From Streptomyces sp. HPF1205 (GTDB lineage Bacteria; Actinomycetota; Actinomycetes; Streptomycetales; Streptomycetaceae), in assembly GCF_020400825.1 (NCBI RefSeq), contig NZ_JAINVH010000005.1, forward strand, positions 240,273 to 304,272: a stretch of DNA of 64,000 bases. The letters run 5' to 3'. Positions 25,135-33,442 of the stretch are shown in pieces. A model generated the notes under the pieces. That model searched no databases. It worked only from the letters and a program-made list of their open reading frames with translations, and was not told the origin of the DNA. The position numbers were made by a program, and so were the translations under genes. The stretch's first letter is position 1. The number at the start of each line of letters is the position of its first letter.

Positions 25135-26595
25135 TCAGCCCCGGTAGACCGTCAGCCCGCCGGGGACCTTGTCGAGCAGCAGTTCGTGGGGCGCCGGTGC
25201 GACCTCTCCGTCGAACGCCAGGTGGACGCCGCCGTCCGGTACACGAATCCGCAGCCGGCGCACGGTCGTGGTGGTGTAGACGGGGGAGCCGGTGACCACA
25301 CCGGTCAAGGCCGCGCCCAGCAGGCGGAGCCGCGCGAAGGGGCCGCCGTCCACCAGCCGCACGTCCAGGACGCCGTCGGCGAGGTCGCGGCGCCGGACGG
25401 GAGCCGGGCCCCAGCTCGAATAGCGGCAGTTCCCGGCGAACAGCAGCCACACCGACCGCTGCCGGCCGTTGATCTCGACGGTCACCGGCCGGCTGGTGCG
25501 CAGGACGTGCACCGCCGCCAGCACGCTGGCCGGCCAGCTCCCGATCCGCCGCGACCAGCGCTCCCTGACGCGGACCAGGTCCGGGTAGGAGCCGATGCTG
25601 AAGGTGTTGAGGTAGGGCTCCCACGAACCGTCGGCGGGGTTCGTGCGGCGGGCCACGTCGACGGAGGCGGCCCGCCCCGCGAGTACGGCCGCCGCGGTGT
25701 CCTCCACCGAGGTGAGTCCGAGGTCGAGGGCGAAGTGGTTGCGGGTCCCGCCGGGGAAGACCGCCAGCGGCAGCCCGTGCCGCAGGGCGATTCCGGCCGC
25801 CAGGCACACGGTGCCGTCGCCGCCGCACACCCCCAGCGCCCCGCCCGTCTCCGCCGCCGAGCGGGCGGCCTTCTCCAGCAGCTCCGCCAGGTCGTCGTCC
25901 TCGGTGCGTTCCACGACCTCGGCCTGCGGCAGCGCCGCGCGGATCCGGTCCAGCGGCGGGGACAGCAGCGGCGGCGGGCCGGAGGCGGCGTTGACCACCA
26001 CGTGCAGGCCGTCGCCGTCGCGCAGCGCCGGCGCCTCGGCGGCGGGTCCCGGTTCCGGCCGGCGCTGCCGTGGCGGCACCAGCGCGCGAACGGCCAGCGC
26101 CGCGCCCACGCCCAGCGCGCAGCCCACGACCACGTCGCTCGGGTAGTGCACGCCCGTGTAGACGCGGGAGAACGCCACGCTCGCCGCCAGCGGGGCCAGC
26201 ACCGCGCCCCATCCCCCCGACTCCATGGCCGCGCCCGCGGCGAAGGCGGCGGCGGACGCCGAGTGCCCCGACGGGAAGGACGACGTCACCGGCTGCCGGT
26301 GCAGTCGCCGGATCACCGGCACCGTGTCCAGCACCGGCCGCGCACGGCGGACGGCGCCCTTGGCGACGGTGTTCACCGTCAGCGAGGCCAGCGCCAGCGA
26401 GCCCGCGCCGCGCACTGCCGCCCACCGCCCCTCCCGGCCGCCCACCAGCGCCATGCCCGCGCCCACCGCGATCCACAGCCGTCCGTGGTTCGCGGCCCGG
26501 CTCAGCCGCGGCAGCACCGGCTCGGCCGCCGGCCAGTGCCGTTCGGCCACCTGCGTCAACAGGGCGCGGTCCCACTCCCTCCAGCGATACGTCAT
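25135..26595 (-). CDS. bifunctional PAP2 phosphatase / diacylglycerol kinase-family protein
   Basis: About 486 residues. The N-terminal half is a membrane-bound PAP2 phosphatase with all three signature motifs: KGAVRRARP, SSFPSGHSAS and SRVYTGVHYPSDV (residues about 80-170). The C-terminal half is a DAGK/YegS-type lipid kinase with GVCGGDGTVCLAAG near 260 and FPGGTRNHFALD. The fusion is known from actinobacteria and suggests conversion between phosphatidic acid (or polyprenyl phosphate) and the dephosphorylated lipid. The start at 26595 is the ATG preceding MTYRWREWD; upstream codons are unlikely. Residues between the halves are a Pro-rich linker. Confidence 0.88.
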   Translation of the reverse strand: MTYRWREWDRALLTQVAERHWPAAEPVLPRLSRAANHGRLWIAVGAGMALVGGREGRWAAVRGAGSLALASLTVNTVAKGAVRRARPVLDTVPVIRRLHRQPVTSSFPSGHSASAAAFAAGAAMESGGWGAVLAPLAASVAFSRVYTGVHYPSDVVVGCALGVGAALAVRALVPPRQRRPEPGPAAEAPALRDGDGLHVVVNAASGPPPLLSPPLDRIRAALPQAEVVERTEDDDLAELLEKAARSAAETGGALGVCGGDGTVCLAAGIALRHGLPLAVFPGGTRNHFALDLGLTSVEDTAAAVLAGRAASVDVARRTNPADGSWEPYLNTFSIGSYPDLVRVRERWSRRIGSWPASVLAAVHVLRTSRPVTVEINGRQRSVWLLFAGNCRYSSWGPAPVRRRDLADGVLDVRLVDGGPFARLRLLGAALTGVVTGSPVYTTTTVRRLRIRVPDGGVHLAFDGEVAPAPHELLLDKVPGGLTVYRG

Positions 26596-26795
26596 GTCCG
26601 ACCGGTTACCCCCGCGGCGGCGCCGCACGCCACCAACCTGCACGGCCGTCCCCCGGACGCCCCGGCGGACCACCCGTGGCGCAACCGCCGTTCAGCGGGT
26701 GCGCGCGCGGCCCCGCGGGGGGATCGTGAGGGACGGGGCGAGCCCCTCGACGAACCGGGGGCGAGCCCCCCGAGTCAGAGGGCCGGCCCTTCGAC

Positions 26796-26855
26796 GACGA
26801 GGGACGCGACGAGGGACGCGACGAGGGACGCGACGAGGAATGCGACGAGGGAAGC
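26796..26855 (+). repeat. 12-bp tandem repeat in front of the aminotransferase-like gene
   Basis: Five units of GACGAGGGACGC: three exact copies (26796-26831) and two variants. The last unit supplies the GAGG ribosome site of the ATG at 26866. An in-frame reading would give repeated Asp-Ala-Thr-Arg, so the leader might partly be coding. Confidence 0.9.
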
Positions 26856-26865
26856 GAGGTGCGCG

Positions 26866-28083
26866 ATGCGGCCCGACCCGCCGTACGACGTGAGGCCGGA
26901 CCCCGGGCTGCCGGTGCCGGACTACTGGGCGACCCGTATGACCGGCGGCAGCGGCAGCGGCGCGGAGCCGCCCGGGGGCGGCCCGCGGTTGCTGGCCGCG
27001 GCGGCGGGTTACTGGGAGCGGCGCGGCCTGCCCGCCGACCCGCCGCATCTGGCGGCCGCCCCGGGGGCCGAGGCGCTGGTGGTCGCGCTGCTGGCGGCGG
27101 TGGACGGCGACCTCGTGACCGGCCGCCCCGCGGCGGCCTGGCAGGCGGGCCTGGCCGGGCTGCTGGGCAGGCGCGCCTACACCGCGCCGACCCCGGCCGA
27201 GGGCGGCGGCGTGCCCGACCCCTTCGCGCTGCTGGAGACGGTACGGCGGGCCCGCGCGGGCGGCGGTGCGCCCCGGCTGCTGCTGCTGTCCGCCGCGGAC
27301 GACCCCAGCGGCACCGTCACCGCGCCCGAACTGCTGCACGAGACCTGCGAGGCCGCCGCCGAGGCGGGGCTGCTGATCGTCTCCGACGAGACCTACAGCG
27401 ACACCCTGCACCACCACGACACGGTGCTGCTCAGCCCCGCCGAGATGCTGCCCGACCACACCGTGGTGATCACCGACCTCGGGGCCACGCTGGTGCCGGT
27501 CACCGTGCCCGCCGCGCTCGCCCGCTTCCCCGCGACCGACCACGGGACCGCCTGGCGCCGGCGCGCGGTCGCCGTACTCGCCGCGCAGCGCACTGTGCTG
27601 TCCGCGTCCGTCGCGCCGGCCGTCGCGTACGTCCTGGGCGAGCCGCCCGAGGTCACCGACCGCACCGCCGCCGCGAACCGGCTGCACGCCCGCATGGGCG
27701 CCGCCGCGTACCGGGCGGTCACGGAGGCCGGGGCCTCGTGCCGCCCCCCGAAGGCCGGTTTCCAGCTCTATCCGACGCTGAGCAGCCACGACCTGGACGC
27801 GGCCGGGGCCGAGGAGCGCCTGTCCGCGCTGCTGGGCAGGCCGGTCCTGGGCGGGCACCGGTTCGGCGACGACCCCCTGGAGCCGCGGGTCCGCGTCGAC
27901 ACGGGGACTCTGCACGGGGCGACGGAAGCCGAACGGCGTACCGTCCTGGCCGCCGCCGATCCCGCCGCCGTGCCGCACGTCGCCGCTGCCCTGGCGGCCC
28001 TGACCTCGGCTTTCGCCGAGCTGTCGGCGTCCGGACCGGTCGGCGACCCGGCCGACTCGCGATCGCGGGGCGGCGGGGCCTGA
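26866..28083 (+). CDS. fold-type I aminotransferase-like protein lacking the PLP lysine
   Basis: About 405 residues with the outline of class I/II aminotransferases: PHLAAAPGAEALVVALL near 63, LLLLSAADDPSGTV at the N-P/ASN loop position, IVSDETYSDTLHH for the cofactor-ring aspartate, and VRVDTGTL near the C-terminus where the substrate arginine lies. At the position of the Schiff-base lysine (normally SxSK) it reads VITDLGATLVPV, with no lysine. Either it is catalytically dead or it has another role. The start ATG 26866 has GAGG seven bases upstream. The gene begins right after a 12-bp tandem repeat. Confidence 0.72.
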   Translation: MRPDPPYDVRPDPGLPVPDYWATRMTGGSGSGAEPPGGGPRLLAAAAGYWERRGLPADPPHLAAAPGAEALVVALLAAVDGDLVTGRPAAAWQAGLAGLLGRRAYTAPTPAEGGGVPDPFALLETVRRARAGGGAPRLLLLSAADDPSGTVTAPELLHETCEAAAEAGLLIVSDETYSDTLHHHDTVLLSPAEMLPDHTVVITDLGATLVPVTVPAALARFPATDHGTAWRRRAVAVLAAQRTVLSASVAPAVAYVLGEPPEVTDRTAAANRLHARMGAAAYRAVTEAGASCRPPKAGFQLYPTLSSHDLDAAGAEERLSALLGRPVLGGHRFGDDPLEPRVRVDTGTLHGATEAERRTVLAAADPAAVPHVAAALAALTSAFAELSASGPVGDPADSRSRGGGA

Positions 28084-28345
28084 CGTACGGTCGCAGCATC
28101 GCGCACCGGTGGCCGCCGGCGCCCAACGGCGGTGGTACGCGGGCGGTGCGCGCCTGCCGTCCGCGCCCGCGCCCGTATCCCTGGGCTCGCGGGCCCCGAG
28201 GCCCGCGCCACGAGGCCCCGGCTCCGGCCCGGCTCCGTCCCGGCCGGCCGGTCCCGGCGCTCAGGTCGCGCGGCAGGTCGCGCGGCGCCGCCGCCGGGCG
28301 AAGGAGTGCCCAAGGGAGTGCGAAGGGAGTGCGGAGGGAGAGCCG

Positions 28346-29335
28346 ATGACCGACCAGAAGGAGCGGGTCGTCGCCGTCGTGCGTCCGCTGGGCGAGTCGC
28401 GCGCCTGGCCCAAGTCGTTCGCGCACCGGCTCGGCGGACCCGGCCCCGGGACGCGGGATCTGGTACGGGTGGTGCGGGAGTGCGTGGTGCGGCCGCCCGC
28501 CCGTTCGCTCAAGGACGTCGCGGCGCTGCCGTTCGCGCCGGGGCCCGTGCCGGCGGCCGGGCCGGCCACCGTCAGCGTCACCTGGGCCGGTCACGCCAGT
28601 TGGGTGGTCAGGATCGGCGGCCTGACCGTGCTCACCGACCCCGTCTGGTCCCGGCGGATCCCCGCGACCCCGCCCAGAGTCACCCCTGTCGGCGTGCCCT
28701 GGGCGGACCTGCCGCCCGTCGACGCCGTGGTCATCAGCCACAACCACTACGACCACCTGGACGCCCCCACCCTGAAACGGCTGCCGCGCGCCACCGAACT
28801 GCTGGTGCCCGCCGGGCTGGGCGCGTGGTGCCGGCGCCGCGGCTTCTCCAAAGTGACCGAACTCGACTGGTGGGAGGCCGCGGAGCTGTCCGGCGTGCGG
28901 TTCGACTTCGTGCCGGCCCACCACTGGAGCCGGCGCAGCCTCGCCGACGCCTGCCGCTCGCTGTGGGGCGGCTGGGTGCTGTCGGACGCCGCCGGGCGCC
29001 GCGTCTACTTCGCCGGCGACACCGGTTACGGCTCCTGCTTCCGGGAGATCGGCCGCGCCCACCCCGGCATCGACCTGGCCCTGCTGCCGATCGGGGCGTA
29101 CGCGCCGCGCAGGCTGCTCGGCGCGGTGCACACCGACCCGGAAGAGGCGGTGCGGGCCTTCGCCGACCTGGGCGCGCGGGCGATGGCGCCGATGCACTGG
29201 GCGACGTTCCTGCTCTCACGCGAGGCGCCGCTGGAGCCGATGACCAGGCTGCTCGCCGCGTGGAAGGCGGCGGGTCTGCCGCGCGAGGCGCTGTGGGACC
29301 TGCCGATCGGCGGGTCGAGGGTGCTCGCCCCCTGA
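28346..29335 (+). CDS. metallo-beta-lactamase-fold hydrolase, NAPE-PLD-like
   Basis: A 329-residue protein of the MBL superfamily. It has a leading WAGHASWVVRIGG, LTDPVWSRRIPATPPRV and the zinc motif ISHNHYDHLD (near residues 131-140), then FVPAHHWSRR, YFAGDTGYG and MHWATF. This order matches the N-acylphosphatidylethanolamine phospholipase D-like subfamily, which acts on phospholipid-type or related substrates; the bacterial substrate is unknown. The ATG start has GGAGGGAG just upstream. A neighbouring gene on the other strand encodes a second MBL protein. Confidence 0.85.
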   Translation: MTDQKERVVAVVRPLGESRAWPKSFAHRLGGPGPGTRDLVRVVRECVVRPPARSLKDVAALPFAPGPVPAAGPATVSVTWAGHASWVVRIGGLTVLTDPVWSRRIPATPPRVTPVGVPWADLPPVDAVVISHNHYDHLDAPTLKRLPRATELLVPAGLGAWCRRRGFSKVTELDWWEAAELSGVRFDFVPAHHWSRRSLADACRSLWGGWVLSDAAGRRVYFAGDTGYGSCFREIGRAHPGIDLALLPIGAYAPRRLLGAVHTDPEEAVRAFADLGARAMAPMHWATFLLSREAPLEPMTRLLAAWKAAGLPREALWDLPIGGSRVLAP

Positions 29336-29344
29336 CCCCCGAAG

Positions 29345-29368
29345 CGGCGGGGGCCGTGACCCCCGCCG
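29345..29368. terminator. bidirectional terminator
   Basis: CGGCGGGGG and CCCCCGCCG form a 9-bp stem with a 6-base loop, between the convergent MBL gene (ends 29335) and DedA (ends 29378). Confidence 0.7.
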
Positions 29369-29377
29369 TGCGAGTGG

Positions 29378-30037
29378 CTACGCCCCCTCGGAGCCGCGCT
29401 CGGACATCCGCGGCGCCCGGCCGACGCGGCGGCGCACGGTGGGATACGCCGCGATGGCGAACGTCAGGCCCACGGCCAGCGCCACGCCCTGCCACGGCTC
29501 GGGGAACAGCGAGCCGCCGAGGATCCCGATGACCTGGTACGCCGCGGCCCAGGCGAGGCAGGCCACGATGTCACCGCGGACGAACCGGCGCAGCGGCATC
29601 TCCCCGAGCAGGCAGGCCACCATCACGGGCAGCCGTCCCGCCGGGATGAGGCGGGAGAGCACGAGCACCGCGGCCCCGTGCTCGTCGAGTTGCCGCTCCG
29701 CCTTGGCCAGCGTCTCCCCGTCCACCCGGTTCTGCAGCCGGTGCAGCCAGCGCGAGCCGTTCCGGGAGCGCACTCCGCGCAGCCCCAGCCAGTACAGCGC
29801 CGCGTCGCCGAGGAAGGCCGCGACCGACGCCACCGCGAACACCACCGCGAGGGCCACCGGCTCGGTCTGGTGGAAGGCGACCACGGCGGCGCCGGACACC
29901 AGCGCCCCGGTCGGCACCACGGGGAGCAGCGAACCGAGCACCACCAGCAGGAACAGCGACGGATAGCCGATCGCCTGCTGGGCTCCGGCGCCGTGCGACG
30001 GCGGCGGGTGGGCGGCGGCCGACGCGAGCAGACTCAT
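29378..30037 (-). CDS. DedA-family membrane protein
   Basis: About 219 residues, polytopic. DedA/SNARE-associated features are a first region LLPVVPTGALVSGAA, AAFLGDAALYWLGLRG (helical hairpin), and the conserved SRLIPAGRLPVMVACLLGEMP basic motif. Family members move lipids such as undecaprenyl phosphate or phosphatidylethanolamine across the membrane. The ATG at 30037 shares its A with the stop of the upstream MBL gene (TGATG), so the two are translationally coupled. The C-terminal tail is basic. Confidence 0.87.
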   Translation of the reverse strand: MSLLASAAAHPPPSHGAGAQQAIGYPSLFLLVVLGSLLPVVPTGALVSGAAVVAFHQTEPVALAVVFAVASVAAFLGDAALYWLGLRGVRSRNGSRWLHRLQNRVDGETLAKAERQLDEHGAAVLVLSRLIPAGRLPVMVACLLGEMPLRRFVRGDIVACLAWAAAYQVIGILGGSLFPEPWQGVALAVGLTFAIAAYPTVRRRVGRAPRMSERGSEGA

Positions 30038-31038
30038 CACCCGCCGCTCTCCCGTCCCAGGCCCGGCCCGGTCCCGCCGCCCGTTCCCGCCCCCGCGGCC
30101 GTTCCCGTACCGGAACCCGGGGCCGTGGCCGCCCCGCCGCCCGTGCCCGCACCGGAGCCCGTGCCCGTTCCCCTGCCGGATCCGGAGCCCGGCGCCGAGC
30201 CCGATTCCGTGCCGCCGCCCCGCGCCGCGTCCTCGTGGGCGTACCTACCCGCGCCGGTGTCCTCGACCAGCACGCTCTGCCCGTGCTCCAGCCGGTGCAC
30301 CCGTACCTGAGGGGCCGTGCGGGCGGCCAGGCGGACGAAGTCGTGGCCGGGGGAGTGGAATTCGTGCGGCCGGACCGCGTCCATGCCGATCGGCCAGTAC
30401 GTGCCGTAGTGCACCGGTACGGCGGCGCGTGGCGCGAGCTCGGCCAGCGCGCGGGCCGCGCGGCCCGCGTCCAGGTGCCCGTGGCCGAGGAACGGCCCCC
30501 ATCCGCCGACCGGCAGCAGAGCGACGTCGCACGGCCCGACCGCCTCGGCCATGCCGTCGAACAGCCCGGTGTCGCCGGCGAAGTAGGTGCGCGCCTGCCC
30601 GGCGATCACGTAGCCCAGCGCGGCCACCCGCTGCTTCCCGTACGGCATCCGGCGCCCGTCGTGGGCCGCCGGCACCGCCCTGACCGTCACCGCGCCGAAG
30701 TCGACCGACTCGCCGGCACCGGTCTCCACCAGGCGCAGCCGGTACCGCAGCCGCCGCAGACCGGGAACCGCGGCGAGCGCGCCGCGCGGCAGCAGCACCG
30801 TGGTGCCGGCCGCGAGCCGCGCCAGCGAACCGACGTGCAGGTGGTCGGCGTGCAGGTGCGACACCAGGACGACGTCGGCCTCGGCGGCCGGCGGTGGCGG
30901 AACCGCTCCCCGGCGCCTGCGCAGGTGCGCCAGGCGGCGCGCGAACAGCGGGTCGGTCAGCACCCGCACGCCCGAGTCCCGCACGGTCACGGTGGCGTGC
31001 CCCCACCACGTGATCTCCACGGTCACCGCGTTCGTCAC
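30037..31038 (-). CDS. second metallo-beta-lactamase-fold hydrolase with a Gly/Thr/Ser-rich tail
   Basis: About 333 residues. The MBL fold is visible in EITWWGHATVTV, LTDPLFARRLAHLRRRRG, the metal motif VSHLHADHLHVG, VPAAHDGRRMPYG, YFAGDTGLF and VPVHYGTYWP. It belongs to the UlaG-like/NAPE-PLD-like side of the superfamily. The last 60 residues are almost only Gly, Thr, Ser and Ala, an unusual extension coding for a disordered tail. Start codons are uncertain: the GGAGGA site abuts GTG 31038, while GTG 31026 is 14 bases away. It is coupled to DedA by the TGATG overlap. Confidence 0.82.
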   Translation of the reverse strand: MTNAVTVEITWWGHATVTVRDSGVRVLTDPLFARRLAHLRRRRGAVPPPPAAEADVVLVSHLHADHLHVGSLARLAAGTTVLLPRGALAAVPGLRRLRYRLRLVETGAGESVDFGAVTVRAVPAAHDGRRMPYGKQRVAALGYVIAGQARTYFAGDTGLFDGMAEAVGPCDVALLPVGGWGPFLGHGHLDAGRAARALAELAPRAAVPVHYGTYWPIGMDAVRPHEFHSPGHDFVRLAARTAPQVRVHRLEHGQSVLVEDTGAGRYAHEDAARGGGTESGSAPGSGSGRGTGTGSGAGTGGGAATAPGSGTGTAAGAGTGGGTGPGLGRESGG

Positions 31039-31067
31039 CCTCCTCCGCCGCCTACCGGCCGACAACA

Positions 31068-31162
31068 AGCCGGCCGCCTGCCGGCCGACAACCAAGCCGA
31101 CAACCAAGCCGACAACCGAACCGACAGCCGAGCCGGCCGCCTGCCGGCCGACAACCAAGCCG
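31068..31162. repeat. two exact 32-bp copies and 12-bp repeats upstream of the MBL gene
   Basis: The same 32 bases occur at 31068-31099 and 31131-31162 (period 63). Between them 12-bp units of the type AAGCCGACAACC are repeated with small changes. The block sits in the divergent region between the MBL and holin/phosphodiesterase genes. Confidence 0.9.
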
Positions 31163-31306
31163 GCCACCGGCCCGCTGCCGCCCAACCACCGGCCCGCTCG
31201 GCCGCCTTGAGGTCCTTCCGCCCGGCGTGTGCCCCGCGCGGACTTCCGTACGCCCCCGAGACTATGCCCTCCGCCGCTGAAGGCCAGGTCGCGGGTATGG
31301 CAGGGT

Positions 31307-33409
31307 ATGGGGGTGCCTCAGCCGGGAGTGAGTCGGAGACGGGCCGCGGGCATGGCGATGCTGCGGGCCGTCGGCCGGGTGCTGGCCGTGTGGGCGGTGG
31401 GGTCGGCGACGCTCGCCGTCCTGGCGTGGCTGCTGCCGGACTTCCGCATCGAGTCGCCCGACGGCGACAGCCCCACCCAGATCGCGGTCACCGCCGCGGC
31501 GGGCGCGGGCGCCTTCGGCGTCCTCAGCGCCCTGGTGTGGCCGCTGCTGGTACGGGCCGTGCTGCTCGTGCCGGCGCTGGTGCTCGGCGCCTCGGTGTTC
31601 TTCCTCAACGGCTCGCTGCTGCTGGTCGCCCTGCAGTTCACGCCGGACGGGCGCGGCGACGTGACGCCGAGCAGCGCGGTGGTGATCGCCGCCGTGATGT
31701 CGTTCACGTCCTCGGCCACCAGTACCGCGCTCGCGGTACGCGACGACGACGCCTACGGCCGCCGGCTCGCCCGGCTGGCCGGCCGGCGCCGCCGGCACGC
31801 CGGCGACCCGCCACCGCCGACGACGCCGGGCACCGTCTTCCTCCAACTCGACGGCCTCGGCCACGACGTGCTGCGCGACGCCCTGACCGGCTCGCCGCCC
31901 GCCATGCCGACCGTCGCCGAACGGCTCGCGCCCACCCACCGGCTCGTCCCGTGGCGTACCGACTGGAGCAGCCAGACCGGCGCCAGCCAGCTCGGCATCC
32001 TGCACGGCAGCAACCACGACGTGCCCGCCTTCCGCTGGTTCGAGAAGGAGACCGGCCAGGTCATGGTGTGCAACCGCCCCTCCAGCGCGGCCGAGTTGGA
32101 ACGGCGGGCGGTGGCGCGTACCGGATCGCGCGGTCTGCTGGCCGGTGACGGGGCCAGCCGCGGCAACCTGTTCAGCGGCGGCGCCGAGCAGTCGGCGCTG
32201 GTGATGTCGGTCGCCGGGCGCGCGGGGACCTTCAGCCGGCCGCGCTCGGGCTACTTCGCGTACTTCTCCGATCCGGCCCACGCGGTGCGCACCGCCGGGT
32301 CGTTCGCCGCCGAGGTGTGCCGGGAACTGCGGGAGTCCACCGCGGCCCGGCTGCGCGGGGACCGGCCGCGGATCAAGCGCCTGGGGCTGTACCCGCTGGT
32401 ACGGGCCTTCGCGACCGTGGTCGAGCGGGACGTGGCGGTCGCCGCGGTCGTCGGCGACGTGCTCGCCGGGCGCACCGCGGTGTACGCGGACCTGGTCGGT
32501 TACGACGAGGTCGCCCACCACTCGGGACCCCGCAGCAAGGACGCCCGCAAGGTGCTGTCCCGGCTGGACCGCTCGGTGCGGCTGATCGCCGACGCGACGC
32601 GGTACGCGCCCCGGCCCTACCGGATCGTGCTGCTGTCCGACCACGGGCAGAGCCCGGGCGATACCTTCGAAGGCGCGTTCGGCCTCCACCTGCGGGATCT
32701 GGTGCGGGCCGGGTGCGGACTGGAGCAGGGCGAGGTGCCGACCGTGCGCCGGCGGGGCGGCGCCGAGGCGCGGGGCGCGGCGCGCACGGCGCTGCGGCGT
32801 CCCGAGGCCGGCCGCGACGCGGAGGAGCACGCGTGCGCGGGGCCGCCGTCGGAGCCCGTCGTGCTGGCCTCGGGCAACCTCGGCCTGGTCACCTTCCCCG
32901 ATATCGAGGGCCGGGCCACGCTGGAGGACATCGAGCGCCGCAGCCCCGGACTGCTGACCGCTCTGACCGGCCATCCCGGCATCGGCTTCGTCCTGGTCCG
33001 CAGCGCCGAGCGCGGCCCCCTGGTCCTGGGCGCCGGTGGAGAGCACGAGCTGGCCACCGGCCGGGTCAGGGGAACGGACCCGCTGGCGGTCTTCGGCCAG
33101 GGGGCCGCGGAGGCCGTGCTGCGGGCCGACGGCTTCCCGCACATCGCGGACGTGATGGTCAACTCCGCCGTGGACCCGGCGACGGGCGCGGTCTTCGCCT
33201 TCGAGGAGCAGGCGGGTTCGCACGGCGGACTCGGTGGCCCGCAGTCGTTCCCCTTCCTGCTGGCGCCGACCGGACTCCCGCTGCCGGAGGGGCCGTTGAC
33301 GGGCGCGGAGACGCTGCACGGGGTGTTCCGCGAATGGCTCGCGCTCGACTCGGTGCCCGTGGTCCGGGCCCGGGAGGCGGAGCCCTCCCCATCGTCAACG
33401 CGGGGTTGA
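31307..33409 (+). CDS. phage-holin-like membrane domain fused to an alkaline-phosphatase-superfamily phosphodiesterase
   Basis: About 700 residues. Residues 14-140 hold four membrane helices of the PF04020 'phage holin family 4' type (AVLAWLLPDFRIES, ALVWPLLVRAVLLVP, LNGSLLLVALQF). After a basic linker comes a type I phosphodiesterase/nucleotide pyrophosphatase domain: VFLQLDGLGHDVL (metal Asp), WSSQTGASQLGILHGSN (nucleophile region), YDEVAHHSGP and VLLSDHGQS (metal His/Asp). It is presumably membrane-tethered. The substrate is unknown; the fold includes phosphoglycerol transferases and nucleotide pyrophosphatases. The ATG at 31307 follows a TATGG-type motif with little leader. Confidence 0.83.
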   Translation: MGVPQPGVSRRRAAGMAMLRAVGRVLAVWAVGSATLAVLAWLLPDFRIESPDGDSPTQIAVTAAAGAGAFGVLSALVWPLLVRAVLLVPALVLGASVFFLNGSLLLVALQFTPDGRGDVTPSSAVVIAAVMSFTSSATSTALAVRDDDAYGRRLARLAGRRRRHAGDPPPPTTPGTVFLQLDGLGHDVLRDALTGSPPAMPTVAERLAPTHRLVPWRTDWSSQTGASQLGILHGSNHDVPAFRWFEKETGQVMVCNRPSSAAELERRAVARTGSRGLLAGDGASRGNLFSGGAEQSALVMSVAGRAGTFSRPRSGYFAYFSDPAHAVRTAGSFAAEVCRELRESTAARLRGDRPRIKRLGLYPLVRAFATVVERDVAVAAVVGDVLAGRTAVYADLVGYDEVAHHSGPRSKDARKVLSRLDRSVRLIADATRYAPRPYRIVLLSDHGQSPGDTFEGAFGLHLRDLVRAGCGLEQGEVPTVRRRGGAEARGAARTALRRPEAGRDAEEHACAGPPSEPVVLASGNLGLVTFPDIEGRATLEDIERRSPGLLTALTGHPGIGFVLVRSAERGPLVLGAGGEHELATGRVRGTDPLAVFGQGAAEAVLRADGFPHIADVMVNSAVDPATGAVFAFEEQAGSHGGLGGPQSFPFLLAPTGLPLPEGPLTGAETLHGVFREWLALDSVPVVRAREAEPSPSSTRG

Positions 33410-33417
33410 CGATGGGG
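33387..33417. promoter_or_regulatory. upstream operator copy (also the possible terminator of the preceding gene)
   Basis: CCCCATCGTCAAC, loop GCGGG, GTTGACGATGGGG: a perfect 13-bp stem. Its core GTCAAC-N5-GTTGAC is the same as in the next palindrome. Coming 22 bp before the stop at 33409 it overlaps the end of the preceding gene, and its right arm carries the -35 box TTGACG (33406-33411). Confidence 0.65.
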
Positions 33418-33434
33418 ATGCGTCAACTTATGGT
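33406..33434 (+). promoter_or_regulatory. promoter of the HTH-Clp_N gene
   Basis: TTGACG (33406-33411), 17 bp, TATGGT (33429-33434), with the ATG at 33441 seven bases after the -10. This is a near-ideal vegetative promoter and predicts a leaderless mRNA. Both boxes are inside the two palindromes. Confidence 0.65.
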
Positions 33435-33442
33435 TGACGCAT
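33418..33442. promoter_or_regulatory. second operator copy covering the -10 box and start codon
   Basis: ATGCGTCAAC, TTATG, GTTGACGCAT: 10-bp perfect arms and the same GTCAAC-N5-GTTGAC core, 28 bp centre to centre from the first copy. It overlaps the -10 and the first two bases of the ATG. Confidence 0.7.

Noticed and set aside
26796..26855. CRISPR-like array
   Set aside because: The repeats are 12 bp and directly adjacent with no spacers, so they are a tandem repeat. The same applies to 31068-31162 and 42925-43005.
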